DNA from: Procambarus clarkii
Taxonomy: Eukaryota; Arthropoda; Malacostraca; Decapoda; Cambaridae
Assembly (NCBI RefSeq): GCF_040958095.1
Contig: NC_091208.1
Coordinates: 15,591,452 to 15,655,451, forward strand
Length of the DNA stretch: 64,000 nucleotides
Direction of reading: 5' to 3'
Of this stretch, positions 11,150 through 24,848 are shown one piece after another. A program made the translations under genes and the position numbers. A model generated the notes under the pieces. It was not told where the DNA came from, did no database searches, and worked only from the letters and a program-made list of their open reading frames with translations. Position 1 is the first letter of the stretch, and every line of letters begins with the position of its first letter.

Positions 11150-12480
11150 CGTGTTACATTTATTTGCTAATTTCACCATGTTTCGTCTCCAAGCTTTCCG
11201 TGCAAATCCAGCAGGTGAAATAGGGACTTTAAGTCGTGCCAAGAGGACTGAATTACAAACTCTTGCACATGAGTATCAACTAGAAGTTCCCTACCAAGCC
11301 AACAAAAATGACCTATACAACCTGTTGCTGGATCACTATTTAGAGCAAGGTACGATAGACTCTCATACTCATGAAACTTACTATATTGCAGATAAAACTG
11401 ACTTGGCAACGATGAAACTCAAACTAAAGCTGGCCAAGATTGAACGCGAGCAGCAAAGAGAAGCAGCTGCCATAAGAAGGGAAGAACACGAACGTGAGGC
11501 TGCTTTGAGGAGAGAAGAACAAGAACGCGAAGCTGCCTTGAGGAGAGAAGAACACGAACGTGAGGTCGCATTACTCCGTGAACGTGAACGAGTACAGCTT
11601 GAAACCAAACAACGCGAGTTGGAGATGCAACGCGAACATGACAAGCAACAAGCGACTCTGGCTCTAGAGTGTCGTCAACGCGAAATCGCCTTGGAAACTT
11701 CACACTTCACTCAACGCCAGCAAGCTACTGCCAATCTTCCCGTCAGTTTTAATATATCACATGCAAGTAAGTTAATGCCATCCTTTGTAGAAGCAGAAGT
11801 TGATGTGTTCTTTACCACCTTTGAAACCCTTGCTAATCAACTCAGTTGGCCTGTCGACCAATGGGCCACACTTCTCAGAGTCCATTTTACAGGTAGAGCT
11901 GCAGTCACACTCAGTACTCTGGCATCTGAGAATGACTACCAGACTCTGAAACAAGCAGTGTTGGACGCTACCTCCTTTCCACGGAAAGTTATAGAAGGAA
12001 ATTCCGTGACCACCTGAAGGCAAGTACCACTACCTTCCTTGAGTTTGCTAACACAAAACGGAGATATTTCATGAAATGGCTGGAAGCAGCACATGTCTCT
12101 ACTTTTACAGAACTCGTCAACCTGATGCTTGTTGAAGAATTCTTGAGGCGTGTGCCGCCTCCTGTCCGTCTCTACTTAGCAGATAAAGAAGAAACCGACT
12201 ACCTGAAGTGTGCTAAGTCGGCTGACACTTACAGCCTCATCCACCGGCTGACACCCAAACCATCCTCCAGTAAGAAGTCGTGGTACAGTTGCGAGAAAGT
12301 GAGCACCGATCAAGCTGGCTCGCAATTGTATTGCAAGTATTGTAGACTCTATGGACATACCATAGACAAGTGTGGTAAGTCTCAATACAAGGGAACCACT
12401 GACCCACAGAAACCCAAACCAACTCCTCCTAAGTCCGGTAAGCCTGTGATGAATGTTGGTGTTAATGTTAATGATCTTTC
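11150..12480 (+). other. gag region of the LTR retrotransposon
   Basis: The region opens with a SAP-like helical motif ('LSRAKRTELQTLAHEY'). It continues with a long charged coiled coil made of repeated 'REEHEREAALRREEQ' units, then a capsid-like segment ('MPSFVEAEVDVFFTTFE'). A CCHC zinc knuckle (C-x2-C-x4-H-x4-C, 'YCKYCRLYGHTIDKC', about 12329-12373) follows. The coiled-coil repeat is an expanded tandem unit. Gag packages the element's RNA in known families. Treated as a fossil. Confidence 0.75.
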
Positions 12481-14265
12481 TCTTTTCAGTAACCACCTGT
12501 ATACTGGAACTGTCTCTGCCAACGGTTCAAATCCGGAGGGACGTTTCAAATTGAAGATCTTGAGGGACACAGCGGCTCTTCAATCGATCATCTTGAAGTC
12601 GGCTGTGCCCAACATCGCCTACACCGGAGAAACTGTCTTCATCACTGACCTCACTGCTACCACTCCATACCCTCTCGCCAGAGTCCACCTGGATTGTCCC
12701 TACGTGAACGGAGAAGTCCAAATCGCCGTCAGGGAAAAGCCTTTTCCCATGCCTGGAGTGCAACTTCTCCTAGGCAACGACTTGGCAGAAGACCTGCAAC
12801 CGACCAACCTGATCGTCATGGACAAACCCCAGGTGTGTAACTCTGTGCCAAGTAACCCTATTCTAGAGTATGTTCCAGCAGAGGTTCAAGAGAGTGATGA
12901 AGTTTCTCCTCCGGTTCTCGTGACCACCCGTGCACAAGCCGCACATCCACAGCCAGCTGACTCTACTGCTACCGCTGTCCCTCAAGACCCTCAGAAACTA
13001 CCCCCGCATCTGACCAAGTTGGAGTTCCGTAAGTTGCAGAGGGAAGATCTTACTTTAACACCATTGTTTTTCCAGGCTGAGACTCAACCCGACAGTATTC
13101 CTGGGTTCTTCCTAGAGAACGACTTGCTCTACCGCAGATATAGACCCAGTAAACTGAAGGAGGAGGACGATTGAGCCAACATCGAACAACTTGTGATTCC
13201 TACCAGCCTGCGGCCCACTATTCTACACCTGGCCCACGGAGCACTCTCCCACTACGGCTTCAACAAGACTTACCATGGAATTCGTCAAGACTACTACTGG
13301 CCAGGTATGGTAAATAACGTCAAACAGTACGTAAAACAGTGTCATACATGTCAGATGGCAGGCAAACCGAACATCTCCATTCCCAGAGCGCCACTGATTC
13401 CCATACAGGTGCCTGCGGAACCTTTCCACAGACTCATAATAGACTGTGTTGGTCCTTTACCTCGGACCAGTTCAGGTAACGCCTACATCCTAACCATCCT
13501 GTGTCCTACCACCAGATTTCCCATAGCAGTTCCAGTGAAGAACATCACGGCTGCTACGGTTGTAAAACATCTATTGAAGATCTTCACTCAATACGGATTT
13601 CCCAGGGAGATTCAGAGCGACTGTGGTACCAACTTCACCAGTGATCTCTTCAAAAGGACACTGGAGGAGTTCAACATCAAACAGGTATTGTCCAACCCCT
13701 ATCATCCTGCTTCACAGGGTTCTCTTGAACGTAGTCATCAGACTATCAAAGCACTCTTGAAAAAGTTTTGTAGTGAAACCTCTAAGGATTGGGATAAGCA
13801 AATTGACCTTATAATGTGGATTTACAGAAGTCTCCCCAATGAGTCCCTAGGAGTATCTCCTTATGAGATGCTCTACGGCCGTAAGTGCCGTACTCCCCTT
13901 AAGGCTTTCAAAGACTCTCTCAGAGATGTCACCTTCAGTGAGCATCAGAATGTGCCCTAGTTTCTTCAAAACCTTCAACACATTCTAGAGAGAGTCCACC
14001 GTTTTGCCCATGATAATCTATTGAAAGCCCAGGAGAAGATGAAGACTCATTACAACCAGACCAGCAAAGTACGAAAATTTAAGCCAGGAGACTTCATTCT
14101 AGCCTACTTCCCTATCCCAGGTTCACCTTTACAAAACAGGTTTTCAGGACCCTACCGCGTCCAAGAGTGCAGAAATAACAACAACTACGTCATAGAGACT
14201 CCAGATAGGCGGCGGAAGACCCAGCTGTGCCACGTCAACCTCTTGAAGCAATATAATGGTACTCC
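12480..14265 (+). other. Protease and integrase regions of the LTR retrotransposon
   Basis: An aspartic-protease-like segment (about 12560-12850, motif region 'RDTAALQS') is followed by integrase. The integrase shows an HHCC zinc-binding N-terminus (about 13220-13350, 'HGALSHYG', 'CHTCQMAG'), a catalytic core (about 13430-13900, with 'IIDCVGPLP', 'QSDCGTNF' and 'SQGSLERSHQ' marking the D, D and E positions), and a GPY/F-type C-terminal module (about 14085-14265, 'FSGPYRV', 'CHVNLLKQY'). Integrase follows protease directly in this element. Fossil; broken. Confidence 0.8.
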
Positions 14266-14459
14266 TCCCACTGTCCTGACTAAATGTTCTACCTTCACAG
14301 AACCCTACATCCACAGTGAGACCTTCCCAGCTTCTCCTCCCGAAAGCACTGACAAGGAGTCAGCGCTTTCTAATTCCGAAATCCTTAATGATCTTCCCAA
14401 ATACTTTCAGGATAATAATCGTGCTCCTTTGCCATATTCTAATTCCACTCTCACCTCGT

Positions 14460-14820
14460 CAGATAAGCCCTTCATCCTCCATGTCGACGCCAGTGGTACC
14501 GACATTGATGGTGTCGTGATGCAGCAACGAAGCGAGGAGAATACACCTGTCAGCGACTACTGCTACAAGGAACTACGGAACAATTGGCAAGGAGCTACTC
14601 TTCATCATCCTGAAGCTCCAGCACTTCACTCCACACCTGAAAAGTGCTCGGTCCACCATCAACACGGACCACACCACCCTACACCTCCTGCAGCACGCCC
14701 ACTTCTCATCTCAACGTCTTCTACTATGGGCTTGCTAACTGCAGAAATTCAACCTGGAGACACGCTATACCAAGATTCCGACAACATCTTAGCCCATGAT
14801 CTCTCCAGAGTTTATGAAGT
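14460..14820 (+). other. RNase H-like region of the LTR retrotransposon
   Basis: Matches the Ty3/Gypsy RNase H pattern at its two ends: 'PFILHVDASGTDIDGVVMQQ' at the start and 'SDNILAHDLSR' at the end, with a poorly preserved middle. Its position 3' of integrase is the notable point. Fossil; broken. Confidence 0.65.
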
Positions 14821-14893
14821 AGAAGCGACTTCATCCATTACTCCACCACATAACGACGTACTTCTTCCAGAACCGCAGGCTTCGGGGGAGAGT

Positions 14894-15590
14894 TGTGACG
14901 ATAATCTCCTTCAAGAGATTGAGACTGCTCTTCCCTCCAAAAATACGTCACTACAAATATATAAAACTACTATGGAAGAAATGTCCAACAACGACAACAA
15001 CATCTCCAAGGTTTGCCAGAGAGCAAAACGTATGCAGCCAGGAACACCTGCTCCAGCTCAAACCGCCAAACTACCTGTCTTGTTGCCGGCTCCTCGCTGA
15101 TTGGCCGCCAGTCTGGCTGCAACTGCACTCCACCCACCATGCTACTTGATGTCTGGGGCCGCCACGACCTCAGTCCTCAGAATATTCAGTGCTTTCATAC
15201 GGTTAACACTTCTTCCTGGTAGACTAAAGCTTTGGCTTACGTGTACTGAGAGAGGTGATAGCTTAAAGCCAATATTCCTGCACCTCTCATTTTATTGTAT
15301 ATTGCACAGCTTGTTATTGCTCACTTGTCTTAACGTAACTTTTCATTTTGTCATTTAATTCTTCTTATTATTTTGATTAATTTTATTATACGAATTTGTA
15401 TGTCCATTTTATTCATGTTTTGTTTATTTAACGTAATTAAAATTTCATTGTTAAAATTTACTTGTGTTTTGTGTGTCTTCTCCTTACCTTACCACAGACG
15501 AAGTTCCAGATTTTCTATTTTTTTTAATTCTATGTGACGAGGCCATACCCCTAGCTTTGAACAGCCGAACACCAACGCGTTACCGTCACA
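14894..15590 (+). repeat. 3' LTR (697 bp)
   Basis: Near-identical partner of the 5' LTR. The purine-rich CTTCGGGGGAGAG (about 14880-14892) just before it is the likely polypurine tract. Confidence 0.93.
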
Positions 15591-15808
15591 ATATATATAT
15601 ATTTTTATAAATATACTTGATACTTTGCTTTGCCTTGATAACATTATTATTCAGTCGTTTATCACTTAGTGTCAACACTGGAGGAGGCACAACTCAATAT
15701 TACCTCAGACACATAATTACTCATTATAAATCATAAATTAGAATAAAAACAAACTTCCATCCCAGAAAGCATTAAGCACCCTTATTTAAAAATTTTAAGT
15801 ATGTCATT
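15591..15808. other. AT-rich flank, nothing recognised
   Basis: The AT-repeat next to the LTR element is followed by about 200 bp without a recognisable feature. Confidence 0.4.
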
Positions 15809-15846
15809 ACACACACACGCACGTGTGTGTGTGTGTGTGTGTGTGT
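15809..15846. repeat. (CA)n-(GT)n inverted microsatellite
   Basis: ACACACACGCACGTGTGTGT and further GT units form a self-complementary dinucleotide tract that runs into the 28-bp minisatellite. Confidence 0.9.
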
Positions 15847-16226
15847 AGTGTATAACAAATCACTGGTTGTGTGTAGTGTATAACAAATCACTGGTTGTGT
15901 GTAGTGTATAACAAATCACTGGTTGTGTGTAGTGTATAACAAATCACTGGTTGTGTGTAGTGTATAACAAATCACTGGTTGTGTGTAGTGTATAACAAAT
16001 CACTGGTTGTGTGTAGTGTATAACAAATCACTGGTTGTGTGTAGTGTATAACAAATCACTGGTTGTGTGTAGTGTATAACAAATCACTGGTTGTGTGTAG
16101 TGTATAACAAATCACTGGTGTGTAGTGTATAACAAATCACTGGTTGTGTGTAGTGTATAACAAATCACTGGTTGTGTGTAGTGTATAACAAATCACTGGT
16201 TGTGTGTAGTGTATAACAAATCACTA
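15841..16226 (+). repeat. 28-bp minisatellite, 14 copies
   Basis: Fourteen tandem units with the core GTAGTGTATAACAAATCAC, joined by TGGTTGTGT. All are nearly identical except one unit short by 4 bp (about 16120) and the last, whose end diverges (ACTAGTAACG). LINE C coding sequence begins immediately after. The homogeneity implies recent expansion. Confidence 0.97.
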
Positions 16227-16227
16227 G

Positions 16228-18005
16228 TAACGGGAATTGCCAAAAATTTGGAAGACTGCTAATGTAGTCCTGATATGCAAGAAGGGGGATAGACAGGAAT
16301 CACTGAACTACAGGCCAGTATCCATATCTTGCATACCATGCAAGCTCATGGAGAAGTTTGTGCAAAAAAAGTTTGTGGAACATCTGGAGCAAAAGAACTT
16401 TGTAACACAGCATCAACATGGGTTCAGGGATGGTAAGTCCTGCCTCGCAGGATTAATCAAATTCTATGACCAAGCAAGAAAGAGCATGGTGGGCAGACTG
16501 CATATTTTTGGATTGGTAGAAAGCTTTTGACACAGTACCACACAAGAAGCTAGTGAAAAAGCTGGAAATGCAGGCAGGAGTGAAAGGGAAGGTACTCCAT
16601 TGGATAAGGGAGTACCTAAGCAACAGGCGACAGCGAGTCACTGTGAGGGGTGAGGCCTCAGATTGGCGAGACGTCGCCAGTGGAGTCCTGCAGGGTTCAG
16701 TCCTTGGACTACTGTATATTGTTTCTGATATATGTAAATGATCTCCCAGAGGGCATAGAATCGTTCCTCTCATTGTTTGTTGATGATGCAAAAATTATGA
16801 GGAGGATTAAAACAGGATGATAGTAGGAGGCTACAAGGTGACCTAGAAAGACTGAGTGAAAGGTCCAATGGCTACTAAAGTTCAACCTAAGTAAATGCAA
16901 GGTCATGAAACTAGGCAGTGGAAACAGGAGGCCAGACACAGGATACCGAATGGGAAATGAAGTACTAAATGAAATGGACAAAGAGAAAGATCTAGGAGTT
17001 GATATTACACCAAATCTGTCTCCTGTAGCCCACATAAAAAGAATTAAATCTGCAGCATACGCGAGGCTGGCTAACATCAGAACAGCCTTCAGGAACTTGT
17101 GTAAGGAATCATTCAGAACCTTGTACCAAGCATATGTAAGACCAATCCTGGAGTATGTGGCCCCAGCATGGAGCCCGTACCTTGTCAAGCACAAGACGAA
17201 GCTGGAAAAAAATCAGAGGTAGGCCACTAGGCTAGTCGCAGATCTAAGAGGCATGAGTTACAAGAAAGGCTGCGTGAAATGCACCTCACGACACTGAAAG
17301 ATAGAAGAGTAAGAGGAGACATGATCACTACCTACAAAATTCTTAGAGGAATTCACAGGGTAGATAAGGATAAACTTTTTAACAAGGGGACACAGGTGGA
17401 GACTGAGTACCCAAATGCACCACAGGGACGTTAGAAAGAACTTTTTCAGTGTCAGAGTAGTTAACAAGTGGAATGCATTAGGCAGTGATGTGGTGGAGGC
17501 TGACTCCATACACAGTTTCAAATGTAGATATGATAGATCCTAGCAGGCTCAGGAATCTGTACATCAGTTATACAAATACAAATATTTATTCAGGTAAAGT
17601 ACATACATACAAGGTGAGATACAAAAAGTTGATGGATTTATAGATAGAGCTAGTACATACAATGCCTAAAGCCACTATTACGTAAAGCGTTTCAGCCAGG
17701 AAAAGCACTAAGACTAAAACTTAATACTAAGTGAGATTAAAGTATAAATTTTGTTGAGCTAATAAATAAAAATGAAAAAAGGGGGAGAAACATGGCAGAA
17801 AAAAATAGCAAAAATACAATTTGGTCAACAAACAGCGTTGTTTAAAATAGTGGACATGGGTTGACATTTTGAGTTTAACATAATTGGGAAGGTCATTCCA
17901 TATTCTGGGTCTCTTGATTTGTAGTAGATTGACGGTTGAGAAGTGGGACCAAAGAGCCAGAGCTCAACCCCCGCAAGAACAACTAAGTGAGTACATGTGT
18001 CTGTA
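16228..18005 (+). mobile_element. LINE family C (CR1-type), 5'-truncated, with a nested LINE B
   Basis: Starts within reverse transcriptase ('WKTANVVLICKKGD', 'LNYRPVSISC') and continues through 'QHQHGFRDGKSC', the 'VLQGSVLG' motif (about 16685) and a 'FVDDAKI' active-site box (about 16778). It ends with the CR1-type C-terminal region ('EKDLGVDITPNLSP', 'RPILEYVAPAWSPY', 'FSVRVVNKWNALGSDV'). Three or more frameshifts are present. The 3' UTR is split by a LINE B fragment (17570-17935) and resumes at 17935 with GGGACCAAAGAGCCAGAGCT, ending in AACTAAGTGAGTAC. That tail occurs as a tandem repeat in the copy ending at 43410. Confidence 0.85.
17570..17935 (-). mobile_element. LINE family B 3' end nested in LINE C
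   Basis: Minus-strand 3' UTR and last codons of family B ('NMEWPSQLC'-type region), starting at the tail (AAATATTTATTCAGGTAAAG on the plus strand). It interrupts the LINE C 3' UTR, so it inserted later than C. Confidence 0.8.
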
Positions 18006-18074
18006 GAGCTACTGTGAAGTCAATACTAATCTTGACTATGTGTTTCTTGAAGCAGTCACTGCAGTATCAGAACC

Positions 18075-18130
18075 CATGAACACCACAAGAGAAACAAATA
18101 ATACAGGTATTTGATATTCCAAGAATATCT
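18075..18130 (+). mobile_element. LINE family B coding scrap
   Basis: About 55 bp matching the family B codons for '[14 protein letters not shown]' (compare 19470-19520 and 22560-22615). Confidence 0.5.
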
Positions 18131-18339
18131 GCCGAGTCAACATCATTAACTTTATAGAATTATCATTTGTTTTTGCTATTACTGTCTCATTTCAGTGATT
18201 GTCATTTTTTTATTTTTTCTATTTATATACTGTATATATATACTTGCATTTTTCTCTTTTAATCTGTTTACCATAATTATTTTATATTTTTAGCAGATTT
18301 AGTATTTTACTGCTCTGTACTTGCTTTCCTATTGTACCT

Positions 18340-19005
18340 TGACTCCATTGCATCCACATGCAAGCTGATATGGATCCGGAACAAAATCTACTATCTCAAA
18401 TTTTCAATAACCACACTGATCATCACCACTGCAGGTATTACACAGCACACCAGGCAAAAAACAAACTCCGAAATAACACTTGCTTATCAGTCTTCAACCA
18501 AAATGTCAGATCACTTAGTAAATATTTTGATGATATAAATGCACTACTATCAGCACTAGGTACTGAACTATCGTTCATTATTTTAACAGAAACCTGGCTA
18601 AGTAAAGATCATACCCAACTTTTCAACTTAGCTGGTTATTGAGCCATTCACAACTGTAGGCCTAACAAAAAAGGAGGTGGCACAGCTATATACTACCAAG
18701 ATACCTTCATCTGCATCAGTGTCATTAGTGATAGAGATGACTACTGTGAATTTACTTTTGCTCAATTCTTGATTAAATCCCTTAAATCCTCCTTGAATGT
18801 TGGAGAAATTTATAGATTTCCCAATACTAACATAGCTGCATTCACAGATAACTTGAGGAATCTTATCATAAACAACAACCTCAACAAAAGTTACATAGTT
18901 CTGGGGGGGCGGGGGGTGACTTCAATATTGACCTGGGGCAACAAAATAGCCCTCAAGTCGACTATTTCCTTAACTGCACCCCCTCCCTGTCCAGCTCGTT
19001 GTTCA
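18340..19005 (+). mobile_element. LINE family B-type endonuclease fragment
   Basis: N-terminal half of an APE-type endonuclease: 'SVFNQNVRSLSKYFDDINAL', 'IILTETWL' (catalytic Glu box), 'KKGGGTAIYY', 'GEIYRFPNT', then a frameshifted GGDFN box near 18908. It is cut off by the minus-strand family B tail at about 19010. It is related to, but clearly diverged from, the mirror-image piece at 23075-23520. Confidence 0.75.
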
Positions 19006-19011
19006 AATTAA

Positions 19012-20089
<1,078 letters not shown>

Positions 20090-20118
<29 letters not shown>
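20090..20118. repeat. (TA)n, continuation
   Basis: Continuation of the TA tract on the other side of the MITE. Confidence 0.95.
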
Positions 20119-20122
<4 letters not shown>

Positions 20123-21131
20123 TGTATACTGGCAGCAGGTTTTCTTTCAAACATGTTTCATTGAATATGACCGCATATTCTGTATTTATTATTTTCTGGT
20201 TTAGGGCTTCTATCCCTCTAACTATTTTCTTAGCATCAGGGCTTAATTGAAATAGGAGTTCTCCAAAACTCATTTTCGTACTTTTAAGGTGAAGAAAAGA
20301 AGTGATTTACTATAGAGTGTATTACACTTATTTGTATAATTTGCACGACGTTTCGAACCTCCATGGTTCATTCTCAAGTGAACAGATCTTACAATACTAG
20401 TTGATTTTATACCCGCATTAGGTCAGGTGATAATACAATGAAGGTGAAAACATGGGGGGATACATAAGGGATAAACATAGGGGCTGCAGAAGGCTTATTG
20501 GCCCATACGAGGCATCTCCTATCTAAACACAAAGATTAATCCAGTGTAATTGGCCTGTTATGTTGGACATTGTCTTCTGTGTTGGCATCAATATGTTCTT
20601 GTCTTGTCCTTACTCTCATGGTGGGTAGAGTAAATAGTTCCGTGATTTGGGTGTTCATGGTGGGTCGCTCTATTCTTATGTGAATTGCCTCAAGAATTTG
20701 TAATCTTCTTGAATCTTGGGTTTTGTCTATTATGCAAGTATTCTTGTTCAACATTTCTCTTGTTAGAGTAATGTCATGGGCTTGTCTCATGTGATTCCTA
20801 GGGGCACCAGATTGAAGATGGCATGTCAAACGCCTCGTCAGCTTGGTCGACGTCATACCTATGTACTTACATTGAAGGTTACATCCTTCGGGGGTGTTGT
20901 GGTTTCTGTTCTAGGTTCTGAATTATACCAACGGTCCAAGTGTCTTCTTATAGCAGCGTTTATTTCCGCGTTGCTATATCCGTTGTTCACCAATACCTGA
21001 GTTACTCTTTCAAACTCTCTACTCACGTTGCTCCATTCAGAGCAGTGGGTAAGCGCTCGACGAATATAAGCATTGAGAACACTGGCTTTGTATCTTTGGG
21101 GGCACTCACTTCTACCGTTCAGGCATAATCC
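20119..21131 (-). mobile_element. Penelope-like element, left inverted arm
   Basis: Reverse complement of the arm at 21171-22383 and virtually identical where aligned, including the same GIY-YIG codons (bottom strand, 'MTSTKLTRRLTCHLQSGAPR') and the same 3' UTR. Internally it is about 230 bp shorter than the right arm. At its outer end it extends about 35 bp further into the downstream frame that starts 'MSFGELLFQLSPD'. Confidence 0.85.
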
Positions 21132-21170
21132 AACGCATAATCCAACGTATATACCAAGCCCACCAACATA
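21132..21170. repeat. Spacer of the Penelope-like palindrome
   Basis: 39 bp between the arms. It contains GCATAATCCAAC, a direct repeat of the arm end (AGGCATAATCC). Confidence 0.8.
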
Positions 21171-23070
<1,900 letters not shown>

Positions 23071-23074
23071 AAAA

Positions 23075-23520
23075 TTCCCAGAAATAATTAAGTGGTTTTT
23101 GTTCAGTCTGTTCTCTAGTATTAGATTTCTAAGGTTAGAGTTAAATTCAGTCACATCAGTGTTAGGAATCCTGTAGAATGCCCCCACAGTCAGGACAGCA
23201 CCGCTACCCTTGACTCTGAAACAGGCAAATATATACTCTCCATAAGGGTCTTTAGATTTAATTACTTTTAAGCAAGTCAGTTCTTGGTGGTAGTAAAGAG
23301 AAGTACCACCACCTCTTTGTATAAGACGACAGTTGTGAATAGCTGAGTAGTTAGGTATGTTGTAGAGTTGAGTAGTGTCCTCTTTTAATTTTTCATTTCA
23401 GTAAACGTTTCAGTAAACACAACAAAAGAGAATTTGTTGTCAACTGTTTGAATCAGGTCATTAACATCATCAAAGTGTTTGCTTAGAGATCTTACATTCA
23501 AGTTAATTTAATTACAGAAA
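23075..23520 (-). mobile_element. LINE family B-type endonuclease fragment
   Basis: Bottom-strand remnants of an APE endonuclease: 'LNVRSLSKHFDDVNDLI' (from about 23505), 'FVVFTET', then 'GAFYRIPNTDVTEF' and 'RLNKNHLIISGNF' next to the LINE B tail. It is the counterpart of 18340-19005, but the protein identity is only moderate, so the two pieces are old or from different subfamilies. Confidence 0.7.
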
Positions 23521-23574
23521 CATTGTGATTACACGCTAAACCATTGTTTACATCATGTAATTACCTAAGTGTAG

Positions 23575-23840
23575 TTTTTTTTTTTTTTTGAGATATATAC
23601 AAGAGTTGTTACAATCTTGTACAGCCACTAGTACGCGTAGCGTTTCGGGCAAGTCCCTGGAATACGATCCCCTGCCGCGAAGAATCGTTTTTTCATCCAA
23701 GTACACATTTTACTGTTGCGTTAAACAGAGGCTACAGTTAAGGAATTGCGCCCAGTAAATCCTCCCCGGCCAGGATACGAACCCATGACATAGCGCTCGC
23801 GGAACGCCAGGCGAGTGTCTTACCACTACACCACGGAGAC
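23575..23840 (-). mobile_element. tRNA-derived SINE with a LINE B-like tail
   Basis: On the bottom strand the head begins GTCTCCGTGGTGTAGTGGTA (A box TGGTGTAGTGG) and has a B box GGTTCGTATCC. It then has a unique body and a 3' part TGCCCGAAACGCTACGCGTA...GTACAAGATTGTAA that matches the 3' end of LINE B at 28985-29060, and a poly-A (T run 23575-23589). It is inserted in the 3' UTR of LINE A. The flanks AACTACAC and AACTATAC form an 8-bp target duplication with one difference. Confidence 0.88.
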
Positions 23841-23861
23841 TGTATAGTTACAGGATGAGAT

Positions 23862-24848
23862 CTACGCTCGTGGTGTCCCGTCTTCCCAGCACTCTTTGTC
23901 ATATAATGCTTTGAAACTACTGACGGTCTTGGCCTCCACCACCTTCTCCCCTAACTTGTTCCAACCGTCTACCACTCTGTTTGCGAAAGTGAATTTTCTT
24001 ATATTTCTTCGGCATCTGTGTTTAGCTAGTTTATATCTATGACCTCTTGTTCTTAAAGTTCCAGGTCTCAGGAAATCTTCCCTATCGATTTTATCAATTC
24101 CTGTTACTATTTTGAATGTAGTGATCATATCACCTCTTTTTCTTCTGTCTTCTAGTTTTGGCATATTTAATGCCTCTAACCTCTCTTCGTAGCTCTTGCC
24201 CTTCAGTTCTGGGATCCACTTAGTAGCATGTCTTTGCACCTTTTCCAGTTTGTTGATGTGCTTCTTAAGATATGGGCACCACACAACTGCTGCATATTCT
24301 AGCTTTGGCCTAACAAAAGTCGTGAACAATTTCTTTAGTATATCACCATCCATGTATTTAAAAGCAATTCTGAAGTTAGAAAGCGTGGCATAGGCTCCTC
24401 GCACAATATTTTTTATGTGGTCCTCAGGTAATAGTTTTCTATCTAGAACCACCCCTAGATCTCTTTCTTTATCAGAATTCTTTAAAGATTTCTCACATAA
24501 TATATAGGTTGTGTGGGGTCTATGTTCCTCTATTCCACATTCCATAACATGGCATTTATTAACATTAAATTCCATTTGCCAAGTGGCGCTCCATGTACTT
24601 ATTTTGTCCAGGTCTTCTTGAAGGGCATGACAATCATATAAGTTTTTTATCCTTCCTATTATCTTAGCATCATCAGCAAACATGTTCATATAATTCTGTA
24701 TACCAACTGGTAGATCATTTATGTAGACAATAAACATCACTGGTGCAAGAACTGAACCCTGTGGTACTCCACTTGTGACATTTCTCCAGTCCGATACATT
24801 GCCTCTGATCACAGCCCTCATTTTTCTATCAGAAAATTTTTCATCCAT
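23862..24848 (-). CDS. LINE A ORF2, reverse transcriptase C-terminal part
   Basis: A 328-residue open frame from ATG 24848. It carries the 'VPQGSVLAP' motif (about residue 28), the 'FADDAK' catalytic box (about residue 57), the thumb-like 'ERDLGVVLDRKL' (about residue 129), 'RPKLEYAAVVWCP' (about residue 179), the 'HATKWIPEL' stretch and a terminal 'RVVDGWNKLGEKVVEA'. In active LINEs this polypeptide is continuous with the upstream reverse transcriptase fingers; here a single frameshift separates it from the frame covering 24818-25230. It belongs to an inactive copy and is not a host gene. Confidence 0.85.
   Translation of the reverse strand: MDEKFSDRKMRAVIRGNVSDWRNVTSGVPQGSVLAPVMFIVYINDLPVGIQNYMNMFADDAKIIGRIKNLYDCHALQEDLDKISTWSATWQMEFNVNKCHVMECGIEEHRPHTTYILCEKSLKNSDKERDLGVVLDRKLLPEDHIKNIVRGAYATLSNFRIAFKYMDGDILKKLFTTFVRPKLEYAAVVWCPYLKKHINKLEKVQRHATKWIPELKGKSYEERLEALNMPKLEDRRKRGDMITTFKIVTGIDKIDREDFLRPGTLRTRGHRYKLAKHRCRRNIRKFTFANRVVDGWNKLGEKVVEAKTVSSFKALYDKECWEDGTPRA

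Larger units (their letters stand above)
9582..15590 (+). mobile_element. LTR retrotransposon, Ty3/Gypsy group, Gmr1-like domain order (fossil)
   Basis: A 6.0-kb element bounded by two 697-bp LTRs that begin TGTGACG and end CGTCACA. By eye the LTRs differ at only about three positions, so insertion was recent. It sits in an AT-repeat, with a likely 4-6 bp ATAT-type target duplication. Parts in order: 5' LTR, a primer-binding-site-like stretch, a leader of about 0.85 kb, gag with a CCHC knuckle, an aspartic protease, integrase with its C-terminal SH3-like (GPY/F) part, an RNase H-like region, a purine tract and the 3' LTR. No envelope is seen, and I do not recognise a reverse transcriptase. 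RNase H lying after integrase is the order known for Gmr1-like elements, not typical Gypsy. The coding region is broken, with several breaks. Confidence 0.9.

Noticed and set aside
11381-11703. Ser/Arg-rich minus-strand frames
   Set aside because: They are the antisense of the repeated coiled coil in the gag region.
9582-15590. Domestication of the LTR element as a host gene
   Set aside because: Both LTRs are present and nearly identical and the coding region is broken, so it is simply a recent inactive insertion.
15841-16226. Regular 28-bp repeats resembling a CRISPR array
   Set aside because: The units are head to tail with no unique spacers, the setting is eukaryotic and there are no cas genes. 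It is a minisatellite.
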